Both the position numbers and the translations under genes were made by a program. From contig NZ_JAGUCN010000006.1 in NCBI RefSeq assembly GCF_018271975.1, positions 62,001 to 126,000 on the forward strand: a stretch of 64,000 nt of DNA, given 5' to 3'. The notes beneath the pieces are model-generated. The model saw nothing but the letters and a program-made list of their open reading frames with translations, did no database searches and was not told the origin of the DNA. Below are positions 9,087-17,888 of the stretch, piece after piece. The stretch is from Carboxylicivirga mesophila (GTDB lineage: Bacteria > Bacteroidota > Bacteroidia > Bacteroidales > Marinilabiliaceae). Position 1 is the stretch's first letter. Every line of letters begins with the position of its first letter.

Positions 9087-10403
9087 ATGAAAACAATCTG
9101 TAGTTTTATTCTGATATTATTAGCTGTAGTTTTTCTAAGCTGCAACGGAAGTAATACAAAACAAAAGGTGAAAACCGGTGAGGTGCCAGTCATGGGCGTA
9201 CGAGTGCCTGCAGGTGGCAATACCTGGGTGGTTGATAATCCCTTTAACGGCTCCAACGTTATTGGTGAAGATGGTATTAAAAGCTGGGACAATCAATCTG
9301 ATAAATTTCGTATTTACTTTAAACTGCCCAAAGCCGGGGAGTTGCATGTTGGCCTGAATGCCAAAACAGGAGGTGGTTTGTCGGTAATTAAGTGCTCCGT
9401 TAATGGTATATCAAAAGAGACTAAGGTACAAAGTGATGCATTAACAACGCATTTTGTGGGCACTTTCAGTATTGATGAACCCGGTTACCATTTTGTTGAG
9501 CTCGAAGGCGTAGCCAGAGAAGCAGGGATTTTTGCCGAAATAAAAGACGTGTTGCTGGGTGGAGAAGCTACGGTGGGTAAAATGTACTTTGTCAATGAAG
9601 AATACTACTGGGGACGTCGTGGGCCCTCAGTACACTTAAGCTATAAAGTACCTGAAGCCGCATCTGATATCGAATATTTCTATAACGAAATAACAGTGCC
9701 TGAAGGAGAAGATGTGATTGGCTCTTATTATATGGCCAATGGTTTTGGTGAAGGCTATTTTGGTATTCAGGTAAATTCTGAAACCGAGCGTCGTGTGCTA
9801 TTTTCTGTTTGGAGCCCTTATCATACCGATGATCCAAGTTCTATTCCAGATGATGAGAAAATTATTCTTGTCAGAAAAGGAGAAGGTGTTACAACCGGAG
9901 AATTTGGCAACGAAGGTTCGGGTGGTCAGAGCTATTTAAAGTATAACTGGATAACAGGTAATACCTATCAATTCTTATTGAAGGGACAACCTCTCAACGA
10001 CGGTTATACTCAATATTCAGCATGGTTTAAAGGGCCTGAATTGGATGACTGGCGATTGATTGCCAGCTTCAAGCGTCCCAAAACCCAAACCTGGCTAACC
10101 CATCAGTATTCATTCCTTGAGAATTTCCATACCGAAACCGGTGCTATTAGTCGTAAGGCCTTATACAATAACCAGTGGGTGCGCGATACCAAAGGGGACT
10201 GGTACGAAATGACTGAAGCTAAGTTTACAGCTGATGCTACGGCACGCAAAGAGTCGCGTATGGACTATGCAGGAGGTGTTGAAGACGGCATCTTCTTTAT
10301 GCAAAACTGTGGTTTCTTCAACGAAACAACGCCGATCGATAGTTATCACCAACGTGATGCTTTGGGCGTTCAGCCTGCTATTGATTTTGATAAGCTCCCA
10401 TAG
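9087..10403 (+). CDS. DUF5077/DUF3472 lipoprotein
   Basis: A 438-aa predicted lipoprotein (lipobox FLSC, Cys19). The N-terminal third (PAGGNTWVVDNPF to GVAREAGIFAEIKDVLLGG) resembles the DUF5077 beta-sandwich seen before DUF3472, and the remainder (YYWGRRGPSVHLSY, GYFGIQVNSETERRVLFSVWSPY, FHTETGAISRKALYNNQW) matches DUF3472. These proteins occur in polysaccharide-utilisation loci and are probably carbohydrate-active or binding, but no activity is assigned here. It is the last gene of the locus, transcribed with the metalloprotease. Confidence 0.82.
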   Translation: MKTICSFILILLAVVFLSCNGSNTKQKVKTGEVPVMGVRVPAGGNTWVVDNPFNGSNVIGEDGIKSWDNQSDKFRIYFKLPKAGELHVGLNAKTGGGLSVIKCSVNGISKETKVQSDALTTHFVGTFSIDEPGYHFVELEGVAREAGIFAEIKDVLLGGEATVGKMYFVNEEYYWGRRGPSVHLSYKVPEAASDIEYFYNEITVPEGEDVIGSYYMANGFGEGYFGIQVNSETERRVLFSVWSPYHTDDPSSIPDDEKIILVRKGEGVTTGEFGNEGSGGQSYLKYNWITGNTYQFLLKGQPLNDGYTQYSAWFKGPELDDWRLIASFKRPKTQTWLTHQYSFLENFHTETGAISRKALYNNQWVRDTKGDWYEMTEAKFTADATARKESRMDYAGGVEDGIFFMQNCGFFNETTPIDSYHQRDALGVQPAIDFDKLP

Positions 10404-10599
10404 ATTTTTTTATTGCATACTAAAGGTGGATAATCTCTGGTTGACATTTTTGTTAATCGGGGATTTTTTATTTTGCTATTGCAGAGTAATCAGCGAAAGA
10501 AGGAATACAATTTAGTCGCAATAAACCTTGGGTTGTACAACAATAAACTATTTTTACATGCGTTCTCAATGAAGGTTATTTAATAAAGTATATCAAATA

Positions 10600-12501
10600 A
10601 TGAATCGCTTAGCTAATATCATTTTACTATCAGCGCTTTTTATCCAAGCCGCTTTTGCACAGGACAACATATTGTTAACCATAGGAGACAAGCAGTTTTC
10701 TGTTGATGAATTCAATTACATCTATGATAAAAACAATACTTTGTCGCAAGAGCCTATTAATAAAAAAGAATACATCGATCTTTTTGTAAATTATAAGCTA
10801 AAAGTAGAAGAAGCCATTGCTCAGGGCTACGATACAGTGCCATCGTTCCAAAAAGAGCTGCAATACTATCGTGATGAGCTGGCAAAACCATACCTCAGCG
10901 ATAAAAAGGCCATTGAAGAAGTAGTTGAAGAGGCTTATGAGCGCATGTGCTACGAAGTGGATGCTTCACATATTCTTATTAAACTTCCGCCATCACCTAC
11001 GCCCGAAGATACCCTCAAAGCCTACAACAAGATTATGGATGTTAAACAGCAACTAGGCAAGGGTGCTGACTTTGAGGAAATGGTACTGCGCTATTCCGAA
11101 GGACCTTCGGCTAAGCAGAGTAATGGCCATTTAGGCTATTTTACGGCATTTATGATGGTCTATCCGTTTGAAGAAGCTGCTTTTGATACGCCTGTGGGGG
11201 AAGTATCAGAAATTGTGCGCACGGCCTTTGGCTATCACCTTATAAAGGTACACGATAAGCGAGAAAATAAAGGGGAAATACTGGTAGCTCATATTATGAA
11301 ATCATTCCCTTATAAGGCCAGTGAAGCGATTCAGACGCAAGCCAAAATAGCCATTGATTCTATTTATCGGAAGCTGCAAAGCGGCGAATCATTTAATGCC
11401 CTGGTAGCAGAATATTCTGATGATAAACAAACAGTACCTAATAATGGTAAGTTACCATGGTTTGCTACAGGCCGCATGGTGCCTGAGTTTAGCGAGGCTG
11501 CTTTTGCCCTTACCGAAAATGGGCAAATAGCTCCGCCTGTTAAAACACAGTTTGGCTGGCACATTATAAAGCGACTGGACAGCCGACCGATAAAACCTTT
11601 GGAAGAATGTCGCGATGACATAATGCAGAAAATAAAGCAGGATGAGCGGTCGTTGGCAGGGCAAAAAGCTACAGTCGCCCGATTAAAGAAGGAGTATCAG
11701 TTTACGATTGATGCCAAGGGCTATGAGCAATTAAAGGCTTTTGTAATCAACAAGAGCAATGCCGAAGGGTGGATGGATGAACTGAAAGCCAGTTATTGGA
11801 CGGTGGCCTCCTATGTCGAAGGTCAAATTTTATCAGCTGACTTTGCTAAGGAAATGGCTGCTCACCGTTTGCCTGAAGAAGGTGTGAGTGAGGAGCTGTT
11901 TACCAGGCTTTGGAATAGTTTTACTGACAAGGTGCTGATTGAAACTGAAAAGGCCAACCTCGAAAATAAGTATCCGGAATTTAGATACCTGATGGGAGAG
12001 TACCATGATGGCCTGTTAATCTTTGAAATCAGCCAAAAGGAGATCTGGAATAAAGCGTCAAACGATAGTGTGGGGCTGGCTGCATTCTATGAAGCACATA
12101 AGGACAGGTATGTGCAGGAGGAGCATTTTGATGGGCGTGTCATCTATTGCAAGACGAAAGCAGTTCATAAACAGCTAAAAAAGTTAGCAAAGAAAGGAGA
12201 GCTGCAGATAGATTCGCTTGCCCAATCGACGCGCGAAGAGTTGCTGGTGAAACAAGGTCCGTTTTACAAAGGCGATGAGGCCCAGCTGGATAAGCAGGTA
12301 TGGAAAGTGAAGACGGCCGCTATTAATGCCAATTACCCCTACATGCTTAGTGATGGTCAATTGGTTTCTAAAAGGGTTCAGCCACTGGAAGAAATACGTG
12401 GGCGCGTAATTTCTGATTATCAGGAGAAATTGGAGCAGCAATGGATTGAGTCGCTTCAACAAAAATACAATCCAAAGGTCAACACTTTTGTTTTTGACTA
12501 G
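10600..12501 (+). CDS. periplasmic peptidyl-prolyl isomerase with two parvulin domains
   Basis: A 633-aa SurA/PpiD-like folding factor for envelope proteins. It has a signal peptide (cleavage after AAFAQ), an N-terminal chaperone region, two PpiC-type rotamase domains (about residues 118-215, VDASHILIKLPP to FGYHLIKVHD; and about 228-325, LVAHIMKSFPY to FGWHIIKRLD), and a long C-terminal helical part. It is first of three consecutive genes (10600-14933) for SurA-related proteins. The arrangement suggests a dedicated outer-membrane protein biogenesis operon. Confidence 0.92.
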   Translation: MNRLANIILLSALFIQAAFAQDNILLTIGDKQFSVDEFNYIYDKNNTLSQEPINKKEYIDLFVNYKLKVEEAIAQGYDTVPSFQKELQYYRDELAKPYLSDKKAIEEVVEEAYERMCYEVDASHILIKLPPSPTPEDTLKAYNKIMDVKQQLGKGADFEEMVLRYSEGPSAKQSNGHLGYFTAFMMVYPFEEAAFDTPVGEVSEIVRTAFGYHLIKVHDKRENKGEILVAHIMKSFPYKASEAIQTQAKIAIDSIYRKLQSGESFNALVAEYSDDKQTVPNNGKLPWFATGRMVPEFSEAAFALTENGQIAPPVKTQFGWHIIKRLDSRPIKPLEECRDDIMQKIKQDERSLAGQKATVARLKKEYQFTIDAKGYEQLKAFVINKSNAEGWMDELKASYWTVASYVEGQILSADFAKEMAAHRLPEEGVSEELFTRLWNSFTDKVLIETEKANLENKYPEFRYLMGEYHDGLLIFEISQKEIWNKASNDSVGLAAFYEAHKDRYVQEEHFDGRVIYCKTKAVHKQLKKLAKKGELQIDSLAQSTREELLVKQGPFYKGDEAQLDKQVWKVKTAAINANYPYMLSDGQLVSKRVQPLEEIRGRVISDYQEKLEQQWIESLQQKYNPKVNTFVFD

Positions 12502-12548
12502 ACAATGATATACTTTAGCCATAACATTTTCTTTTAACACAGATAGAA

Positions 12549-13409
12549 ATGAATGGAAAGTACTCTGCAGCCGGCCTGGCAGCTGTTTTATTGGTGGTGG
12601 TAATGGCCGCCTGCAACAATTCAGGTAGTTCAATTAATGATGATCCTTTGGTACGTATTAATGAAAAGGTACTCACTAAAGGGATGATTTATCAGGCAAT
12701 ACCCAACAGCCTGTCAAAAGATGACAGTACCATATTTGCTCAGGATTATATCAATCGGTGGATTCGCTCGGAGTTGCTGATTAGTAAAGCAGAACTTAAT
12801 TTGACACCGGAAGAGAAAGATGTGGCTCAACTGCTGGAAGAGTACCGCCGTTCGCTTTTAATACACCAATACCAGCAAAAACTGCTTGAGCAAAAGTACA
12901 GTCCGTTGATTACTTCATCCGAAATCAGGAATTACTACAATGATATGGAGGATAACTTCAAGCTGGCTGACCCTATTATTAAAGGCGTGTTTGTGATTGT
13001 GCCGCAGTCGGCTCCTAATATCAATAGTTTAAACGAGCTGTATCGGTCCGATGATTCAGAGGATTTGGTTAAGCTGGAAGCCTACTGTTTTCAGAATGCC
13101 AAAAAGTACGAGGTGTTTCTCGACCACTGGTTGGTGATAGATGATATCAATAAGTTTCTGCCCGAACCCATTAATCGGGTAGAACGTTTCCTGAGAAACA
13201 ATACTTATTATCATACAACCGATTCGTTATATCAGTATTTTCTGTCCATTAAAGAGTATAAACTCAATAATGAACTGGCACCATTGGAGTTTGTAGAAGG
13301 TAAAATAAAGGCCATCTTACTCAATAAGAAACGACTGGAGTTTATTAAGCAATTAGAATCGGACTTGTATGAGGAGGCCCTGAAGAATAAGAGCATTACC
13401 TTCTATTAA
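12549..13409 (+). CDS. SurA-like chaperone lipoprotein without rotamase domain
   Basis: A 286-aa lipoprotein (lipobox MAAC, Cys22). Its N-terminal half resembles the SurA/PpiC N-terminal chaperone helices (RINEKVLTKGMIYQAIP, then INRWIRSELLISKAELNL), but no parvulin signature (GxxxGxF, FGxHxIxV) is present. It lies between two true PPIases and 47 bp after the first, so it probably acts in the same periplasmic chaperone set. The function is inferred from this context and fold resemblance only. Confidence 0.75.
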   Translation: MNGKYSAAGLAAVLLVVVMAACNNSGSSINDDPLVRINEKVLTKGMIYQAIPNSLSKDDSTIFAQDYINRWIRSELLISKAELNLTPEEKDVAQLLEEYRRSLLIHQYQQKLLEQKYSPLITSSEIRNYYNDMEDNFKLADPIIKGVFVIVPQSAPNINSLNELYRSDDSEDLVKLEAYCFQNAKKYEVFLDHWLVIDDINKFLPEPINRVERFLRNNTYYHTTDSLYQYFLSIKEYKLNNELAPLEFVEGKIKAILLNKKRLEFIKQLESDLYEEALKNKSITFY

Positions 13410-13574
13410 CAGAACCTGTCAAGGGGCTAAAAACTTATTAACTATTGGTAATAGCAGCAAAAAATTATGTAGGTTTGCAATTGCCTTTTCAGATGCCCAT
13501 GTTAATTGGAGAGATAATAGTGTCCGGCACCTGAAAACAGATTATTACGAAAAAGATTATACAAACTACCGAAC

Positions 13575-14933
13575 ATGAAGAAATTCATTAAGATAAGCAC
13601 GTTTATTTTATCAATATTCTTTTCATTCCAAACCCTTCAGGCACAAACTAATGTAATTGATGAAGTAATTGCTGTTGTTGGTGATAATGCTATTCTTAAA
13701 TCGGATATAGAGCACCAATATGAGCAGGCTTTAGTGGAAGGCGCTAACTATGCAGGCGACCTAAAATGTCACCTTTTCGAGCAGGCACTGATTAGTAAGT
13801 TGTTGCTCAACCAGGCTAAGCTGGATAGTATTGAGGTGGGCGAAAACGAGGTGGTTAACCAGGTTGACCAGCGTATTAACTACTTTATTCAGCAGATTGG
13901 AGATAAGGAAAAACTGGAAGAATATTTTAATAAGTCATTGCTGCAAATTAAGCGCGACCAAATGGAAATGGTGCGCACGCAAATGCTGACTCAGCGCATG
14001 CAGCAGGAAATCACTAAAGATATTAAGGTAACACCAGCCGATATCAGGGGCTACTACCGCAACCTGCCCAAAGATAGTCTGCCCATGGTACCTACTCAAT
14101 TTGAATTGCAGCAAATTGTGTTGCACCCAAAGGTGGACCAGAAAGAGATTGACCGTGTGAAAACACTGTTACGCGACTTCCAGAAGCAGGTGAACGAAGG
14201 ACGCGATTTTGCCACCTTGGCAGTGTTATATTCTGAAGATAAAGGTTCGGCTACACGTGGTGGTGAATTGGGCTGGATGCCGCGTTCAGGGCTGGTACCT
14301 GAGTTTGCCAGTGTAGCTTTTAACCTGCAGGATAAAAAGAAAGTATCGAAAATTGTCGAAACAGAATTTGGTTTCCACATTATTCAGCTGATCGACCGTA
14401 AAGGTGAGCGTATCAACTGTCGCCATATTCTGATTAAACCAAAGGTAAATCAATCAGCCCGTGAAGAAGCAAATGCAACACTTGATACTATCAGAGGTTT
14501 AATTACGGATGAAACCATGTCGTTTGAAGAAGCTGCTCTGCGCTTCTCAATGGATAAGGATTCAAGAACCAGTGGCGGACAGATGGTTAATCCGCAAACG
14601 GGTACCTCTAAATTTGAGATAGCGCAAATACCTGTGGAGATTAATAAGCAGTTACAAAACCTGAAGGAAGGGGAGGTTTCTCCATCATTCTTTATGCTGG
14701 ATGAGCGTAAAGGACAGGAAACCTACAGGCTGATTAAGCTCAAGCGCAAGTCGGAACCGCACAAGGCTAATCTGAAGGAGGATTACCAGCTATTGCAGTC
14801 GATGCTTGAAAACAGTATGCGACAGGAAACACTGGATAAATGGATTAAAACCAAGCAGCAGGAAACCTATATTACGGTTGATAAGAATTGGGTGAATTGC
14901 GACTTTGAATACGATAATTGGGTAAAAGAATAA
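13575..14933 (+). CDS. surA: SurA-type periplasmic chaperone / peptidyl-prolyl isomerase
   Basis: A 452-aa protein with SurA architecture: signal peptide (cleaved after LQAQ), N-terminal SurA_N domain starting NVIDEVIAVVGDNAILKSDI, parvulin domain 1 (about 175-270: QLQ-like start, RGGELGWMPRSGLVPEFA, FGFHIIQLIDRKG), parvulin domain 2 (about 280-385: CRHILIKPKV) and a C-terminal helix. Domain 1 has the usual conserved residues; domain 2 is more divergent, as is common in SurA. It binds unfolded outer-membrane proteins on the way to the BAM complex. It is third in the PPIase set and is followed by a strong terminator. Confidence 0.93.
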   Translation: MKKFIKISTFILSIFFSFQTLQAQTNVIDEVIAVVGDNAILKSDIEHQYEQALVEGANYAGDLKCHLFEQALISKLLLNQAKLDSIEVGENEVVNQVDQRINYFIQQIGDKEKLEEYFNKSLLQIKRDQMEMVRTQMLTQRMQQEITKDIKVTPADIRGYYRNLPKDSLPMVPTQFELQQIVLHPKVDQKEIDRVKTLLRDFQKQVNEGRDFATLAVLYSEDKGSATRGGELGWMPRSGLVPEFASVAFNLQDKKKVSKIVETEFGFHIIQLIDRKGERINCRHILIKPKVNQSAREEANATLDTIRGLITDETMSFEEAALRFSMDKDSRTSGGQMVNPQTGTSKFEIAQIPVEINKQLQNLKEGEVSPSFFMLDERKGQETYRLIKLKRKSEPHKANLKEDYQLLQSMLENSMRQETLDKWIKTKQQETYITVDKNWVNCDFEYDNWVKE

Positions 14934-14954
14934 TTACTTGTTTAGATAACATAT

Positions 14955-14989
14955 AACTCCGGTATTGTATTCAATACCGGAGTTTTTTT
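14955..14989 (+). terminator. strong Rho-independent terminator after surA
   Basis: A perfect 13-bp stem (AACTCCGGTATTG / CAATACCGGAGTT) with a TATT loop, followed directly by a T run. It ends the three-gene chaperone set. Confidence 0.92.
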
Positions 14990-15082
14990 ATCCCTTAAGC
15001 CGTAGATTGTATAAAAACAGTACAGATTTTCATGGCTGCAAATAAAAAATGCTTACATTTGAATTATTGCAACAGTTGAGGT

Positions 15083-15388
15083 GTGAAACGAGTAACCTAT
15101 AAGTATAGAAACTCCCATTTAGAAGCTTATTTTTGGTTAATCGCCCTTGTTTCACTAGCGTTTTCCTCACCTGACAACGCAACGCATTACACGTTATGTA
15201 TTTTCAAGAATCTTGGTTTTGATTTTTGTCCAGGCTGTGGCTTAGGTCATGGTATCGCCTATTTATTTCGCGGGCAACTATTGGAATCATGGCAGGCACA
15301 TCCGTTGGCTTTGCTGGCTGTTGTGATATTGGTTGTTCGATCGATTAATATTTTAAGAAAGGATATAAAATTCACCATAAAAGAATAG
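15083..15388 (+). CDS. DUF2752 membrane protein
   Basis: A 101-aa small membrane protein starting at GTG. It shows the DUF2752 signature FCPGCGLGHGIAYLFRG with two Cys in CPGC, and two hydrophobic segments (about residues 14-30 and 72-88). Function is unknown. It is followed 5 bp later by a TM2-domain gene, a pairing I have seen commonly in this phylum, and the two likely form one unit. Confidence 0.82.
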   Translation: MKRVTYKYRNSHLEAYFWLIALVSLAFSSPDNATHYTLCIFKNLGFDFCPGCGLGHGIAYLFRGQLLESWQAHPLALLAVVILVVRSINILRKDIKFTIKE

Positions 15389-15393
15389 ACACT

Positions 15394-15738
15394 ATGAATA
15401 AAATTTACACCTTATTACCAGAAGTTGAAGGGGAAGAGGCTATCTTCCTGGATTCACTTTTAAAAGATTTGAATGAGGAACAAGCGCAAAACTTTATCCT
15501 TATTTACAGGGGACGACGTAAAGACCCGCAGACCATACTGTTGACAGCTTTGTTGGGATTCTTTGGTTTTGCCGGTATCCATCGCTTTTTTATTAATCAT
15601 ATCGGTATGGGTATTTTGTATTTCTTTACAGCTGGCCTGTGTTTTATCGGTACAATTGTTGATTTAGTTAACCACAAAAACCTGGCGTTTGAGTATAATC
15701 AACAGGTGGCACGCGAAATTAAAATATTAATCAATTGA
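15394..15738 (+). CDS. TM2 domain-containing protein
   Basis: A 114-aa protein. An N-terminal soluble segment (about 1-45) is followed by a TM2 domain: LLTALLGFFGFAGIHRFFI, then MGILYFFTAGLCFIGTIVDL, i.e. two membrane helices with the G-x-x-G-x-H-R/D-F motif between them. The molecular role of TM2 proteins in bacteria is not established. It sits in a two-gene unit with the DUF2752 gene. Confidence 0.88.
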   Translation: MNKIYTLLPEVEGEEAIFLDSLLKDLNEEQAQNFILIYRGRRKDPQTILLTALLGFFGFAGIHRFFINHIGMGILYFFTAGLCFIGTIVDLVNHKNLAFEYNQQVAREIKILIN

Positions 15739-15782
15739 TAGCATTCATCATCAGTTGTGCATAACTGATGGGATAGTGTTTA

Positions 15783-16487
15783 CTACCAAAGCTCCGGATT
15801 ATCGGAGCTTTTTTCTTCTTGATACGGCATGGCCTGCAAACGCTCTTCAGGAAATGGTATTAATAAGGACGCCAGGGCATTTTTGTCCTTGAGCTGTAAC
15901 CAATCATCTTCCTTTCCATCGGCTAGTATAAGCGGCATGCGCGGCTCTTTGACCTTGGGATTATTATGAATCTGAGTCATTAGTTCGTTGGCTTGTGTGG
16001 TAACAATGGTGCAGGTGTGATGGCTTTGCCCGTTGTCAGGATTAATCCATTGGCTCCATAGGCCGGCCAGTTGCATTGGTTCGTTGTCTTGCCTGGCAAT
16101 GTAATAGGGAATGGTTGTATTATCACGATGATGGTATTCATAAAAGCCAGCAACCGGAATGAGACATCGCCAGCTATGAGCAGCAGCCTTAAATGAGGGC
16201 TTCTCAAATATGCTCTCTCCACGTGCATTAAGTGTCTTATTCCAGATGTTATGGGCTTGCGCCGTGTTGCGAATCCAGTGAGGAATCAGTCCCCATTGTG
16301 AGAGAATGGGATGATAAGGCTCTTTATTCGTGTAGATAATGATTTTAGGGTGCGAAAAGCCCGATGCTTTTTCCAAATCTTTAAAGTCTTTCAGTTCTTC
16401 TTCATAGCGTCTGATGTCTTCAGCAATGCCATAGTGTCTGGCTCTTTTTAGTGCCTTTTCAATAAGGTATTTGGCTGTGTAACACAT
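15783..16487 (-). CDS. SRAP (YedK/HMCES) abasic-site processing protein
   Basis: A 234-aa SOS response-associated peptidase-family protein that crosslinks to abasic sites in single-stranded DNA. I set the start at the ATG complementary to 16485-16487, because this places the catalytic Cys at position 2 (MCYTAKY), essential in the family; a longer open frame to 16604 would bury it. Other active-site residues are visible: N87 and R89 in NARGE, E117 in AGFYEY, H174 in IHNN, followed by RMP. The usual GFYEW is GFYEY here. It acts in the cytoplasm, and its DNA crosslink uses the N-terminal Cys after Met removal. Confidence 0.93.
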   Translation of the reverse strand: MCYTAKYLIEKALKRARHYGIAEDIRRYEEELKDFKDLEKASGFSHPKIIIYTNKEPYHPILSQWGLIPHWIRNTAQAHNIWNKTLNARGESIFEKPSFKAAAHSWRCLIPVAGFYEYHHRDNTTIPYYIARQDNEPMQLAGLWSQWINPDNGQSHHTCTIVTTQANELMTQIHNNPKVKEPRMPLILADGKEDDWLQLKDKNALASLLIPFPEERLQAMPYQEEKSSDNPELW

Positions 16488-16560
16488 ATTAACATGCTTT
16501 CTGTTACAACAGCCTCGGCCATAAATTTGTTGCGTGGCTAATGTGGTTATATCAGCTACT

Positions 16561-16758
16561 TTAATCAGAACAACCATCGCACATAGCAATTTGCCAATCA
16601 TCAAACATGTGGGCTGTGTGGTTGTATAAACCGGTGCTAGAATAGAATTCGCCTAAAAACAGACAATGTTCAATTTTGGGCATAGTTGCGCAGTTGCGTT
16701 TGTGAATGGTTCTAACACCCTCTTTACTGGCCTTGTATTGTATGTAATAGCTATTCAT
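16561..16758 (-). CDS. small conserved-looking Cys protein (65 aa), unknown function
   Basis: A 65-aa protein, MNSYYIQYKASKEG at the start, then TIHKRNCATMP, FLGEF, and a C-terminal CDGCSD. The pattern HK-x2-C-x2-MP ... LGxF ... Cx2C resembles small Bacteroidota proteins I recall only vaguely, and the four Cys/His positions could bind a metal. It is not named in any family I can state. It sits 73 bp upstream of the SRAP gene and on the same strand. Confidence 0.55.
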   Translation of the reverse strand: MNSYYIQYKASKEGVRTIHKRNCATMPKIEHCLFLGEFYSSTGLYNHTAHMFDDWQIAMCDGCSD

Positions 16759-16767
16759 GGCCAGGTA

Positions 16768-17412
16768 TTAACTGATAACGCAAACGCGTTTTAGTCCCCT
16801 TAGGTTGGTTACTTTAATGGTTTCCTTATTCATCTCGATGAGGCCTTCGCGCATAAAGTCGTTCAACGAACGACTTACCGACTCTTTGGAAGTGCCAATC
16901 CAGCTGGCCATATCTGTGCGCGATATACGAACCGGAAAATCATTGCCTTCTTCTACCTCAAATAATTCGAGTTGCTGAACCAGTATGTTGGCCGCCCGCG
17001 CTCTAACGGTTTTCTGGCTCATGTTAACAATAGAAATGCAGGTTTCTTTCATCTCCGAACAGGCTTTCTGAAGCATTGTAAAAGCCAGGTTACTGTCTGT
17101 TTTAAAGGCTTCCTGCAGGTTGTATTCCGAAAGTTCACACAACACCGAGTTGACCATGCATTCGCAGCCGGTTACTTCAGGCTCATTGGTGAATTGTGAA
17201 TAGTAGCCTACAATCTCTCCTTCGCGCACCATTCGTATTATCTGCTTAGTGCCTTTGGCTCCTACACTAAAAAGCTTGACCATGCCTTTTTTTACCAAAT
17301 AGGCGGTTTTGGCTTTGCTGTTAACGTCATAAACGACTTCGCCGGTCCGGTACATTGAACACTTGTCAAATGAAGTGAATACCTGCCTGTCTGGTTCCAT
17401 TGTTCTTTCCAT
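16768..17412 (-). CDS. Crp/Fnr-family transcription regulator
   Basis: A 214-aa regulator with an N-terminal cyclic-nucleotide-binding-type beta-roll (about 20-130) and a C-terminal winged helix (about 150-205; SRTDMASWIGTSKESVSR as the HTH). No cluster of four Cys typical of Fnr iron-sulfur binding is seen; the Cys are scattered (C18, CECMVNSVLC). The effector is unknown. Start may be the first ATG or the one four codons later. It is monocistronic or ends together with the small ORF and SRAP gene downstream. Confidence 0.9.
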   Translation of the reverse strand: MERTMEPDRQVFTSFDKCSMYRTGEVVYDVNSKAKTAYLVKKGMVKLFSVGAKGTKQIIRMVREGEIVGYYSQFTNEPEVTGCECMVNSVLCELSEYNLQEAFKTDSNLAFTMLQKACSEMKETCISIVNMSQKTVRARAANILVQQLELFEVEEGNDFPVRISRTDMASWIGTSKESVSRSLNDFMREGLIEMNKETIKVTNLRGLKRVCVIS

Positions 17413-17636
17413 TTGGCTTCATTTGTGGTTGTACAATTATCAGGTATAAAACGGTGGCTCTTGTTATTTATTGTAGCATTACATCGCTTAAACCTGCTGT
17501 AATTGTATAGACACCTGTAATGTTAAAATGGGTGACAGGTTAATCAAAAAAATGGCCGGGAAACTGGAAATTATGCGGCCTCTTAAGTGCTTATTTGATT
17601 GCAGGAATGGGTATTGCGTGGGTCTTTTAATGACCA

Positions 17637-17888
17637 CTCTTAGTGCTTCAGCGAGGTCTCAATGCTTCTTAGAAGTGTCTCTGAATGCTTCACGGGCGCC
17701 TCTGGGCTTTTCAGGGATATCTCTGAATGATTCAGCAACATCTTTAAGCTCTTTAGAGATGTTCTTGAATGCTTTAGCGATGTATCCAAGTTTCTTGGAG
17801 GGGACTCTGAATGATTCAGAGGTGTCATCAAATGATTCGGCGATATCTCTGAGGCATTTGGAGATATCACCGAACGATTTAATTATGC
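17637..17888 (+). repeat. array of twelve degenerate 21-bp tandem repeats
   Basis: Twelve units of exactly 21 bp, with no indels, drift around a consensus whose core is CTCTGAATGATTCAG; units 5 (17721-17741) and 9 (17805-17825) carry the core unchanged. The core holds the near-perfect palindrome CTGAAT-G-ATTCAG. Because 21 is divisible by 3, both strands stay open and give heptad-like shadow peptides. The last unit covers the tex stop codon. No gene function is supported. Confidence 0.85.

Noticed and set aside
12184-12633. 149-aa minus-strand ORF
   Set aside because: Antisense to the PPIase and lipoprotein genes, no family resemblance.
17637-17888. CRISPR array
   Set aside because: Units are contiguous with no unique spacers, and no cas genes are present.
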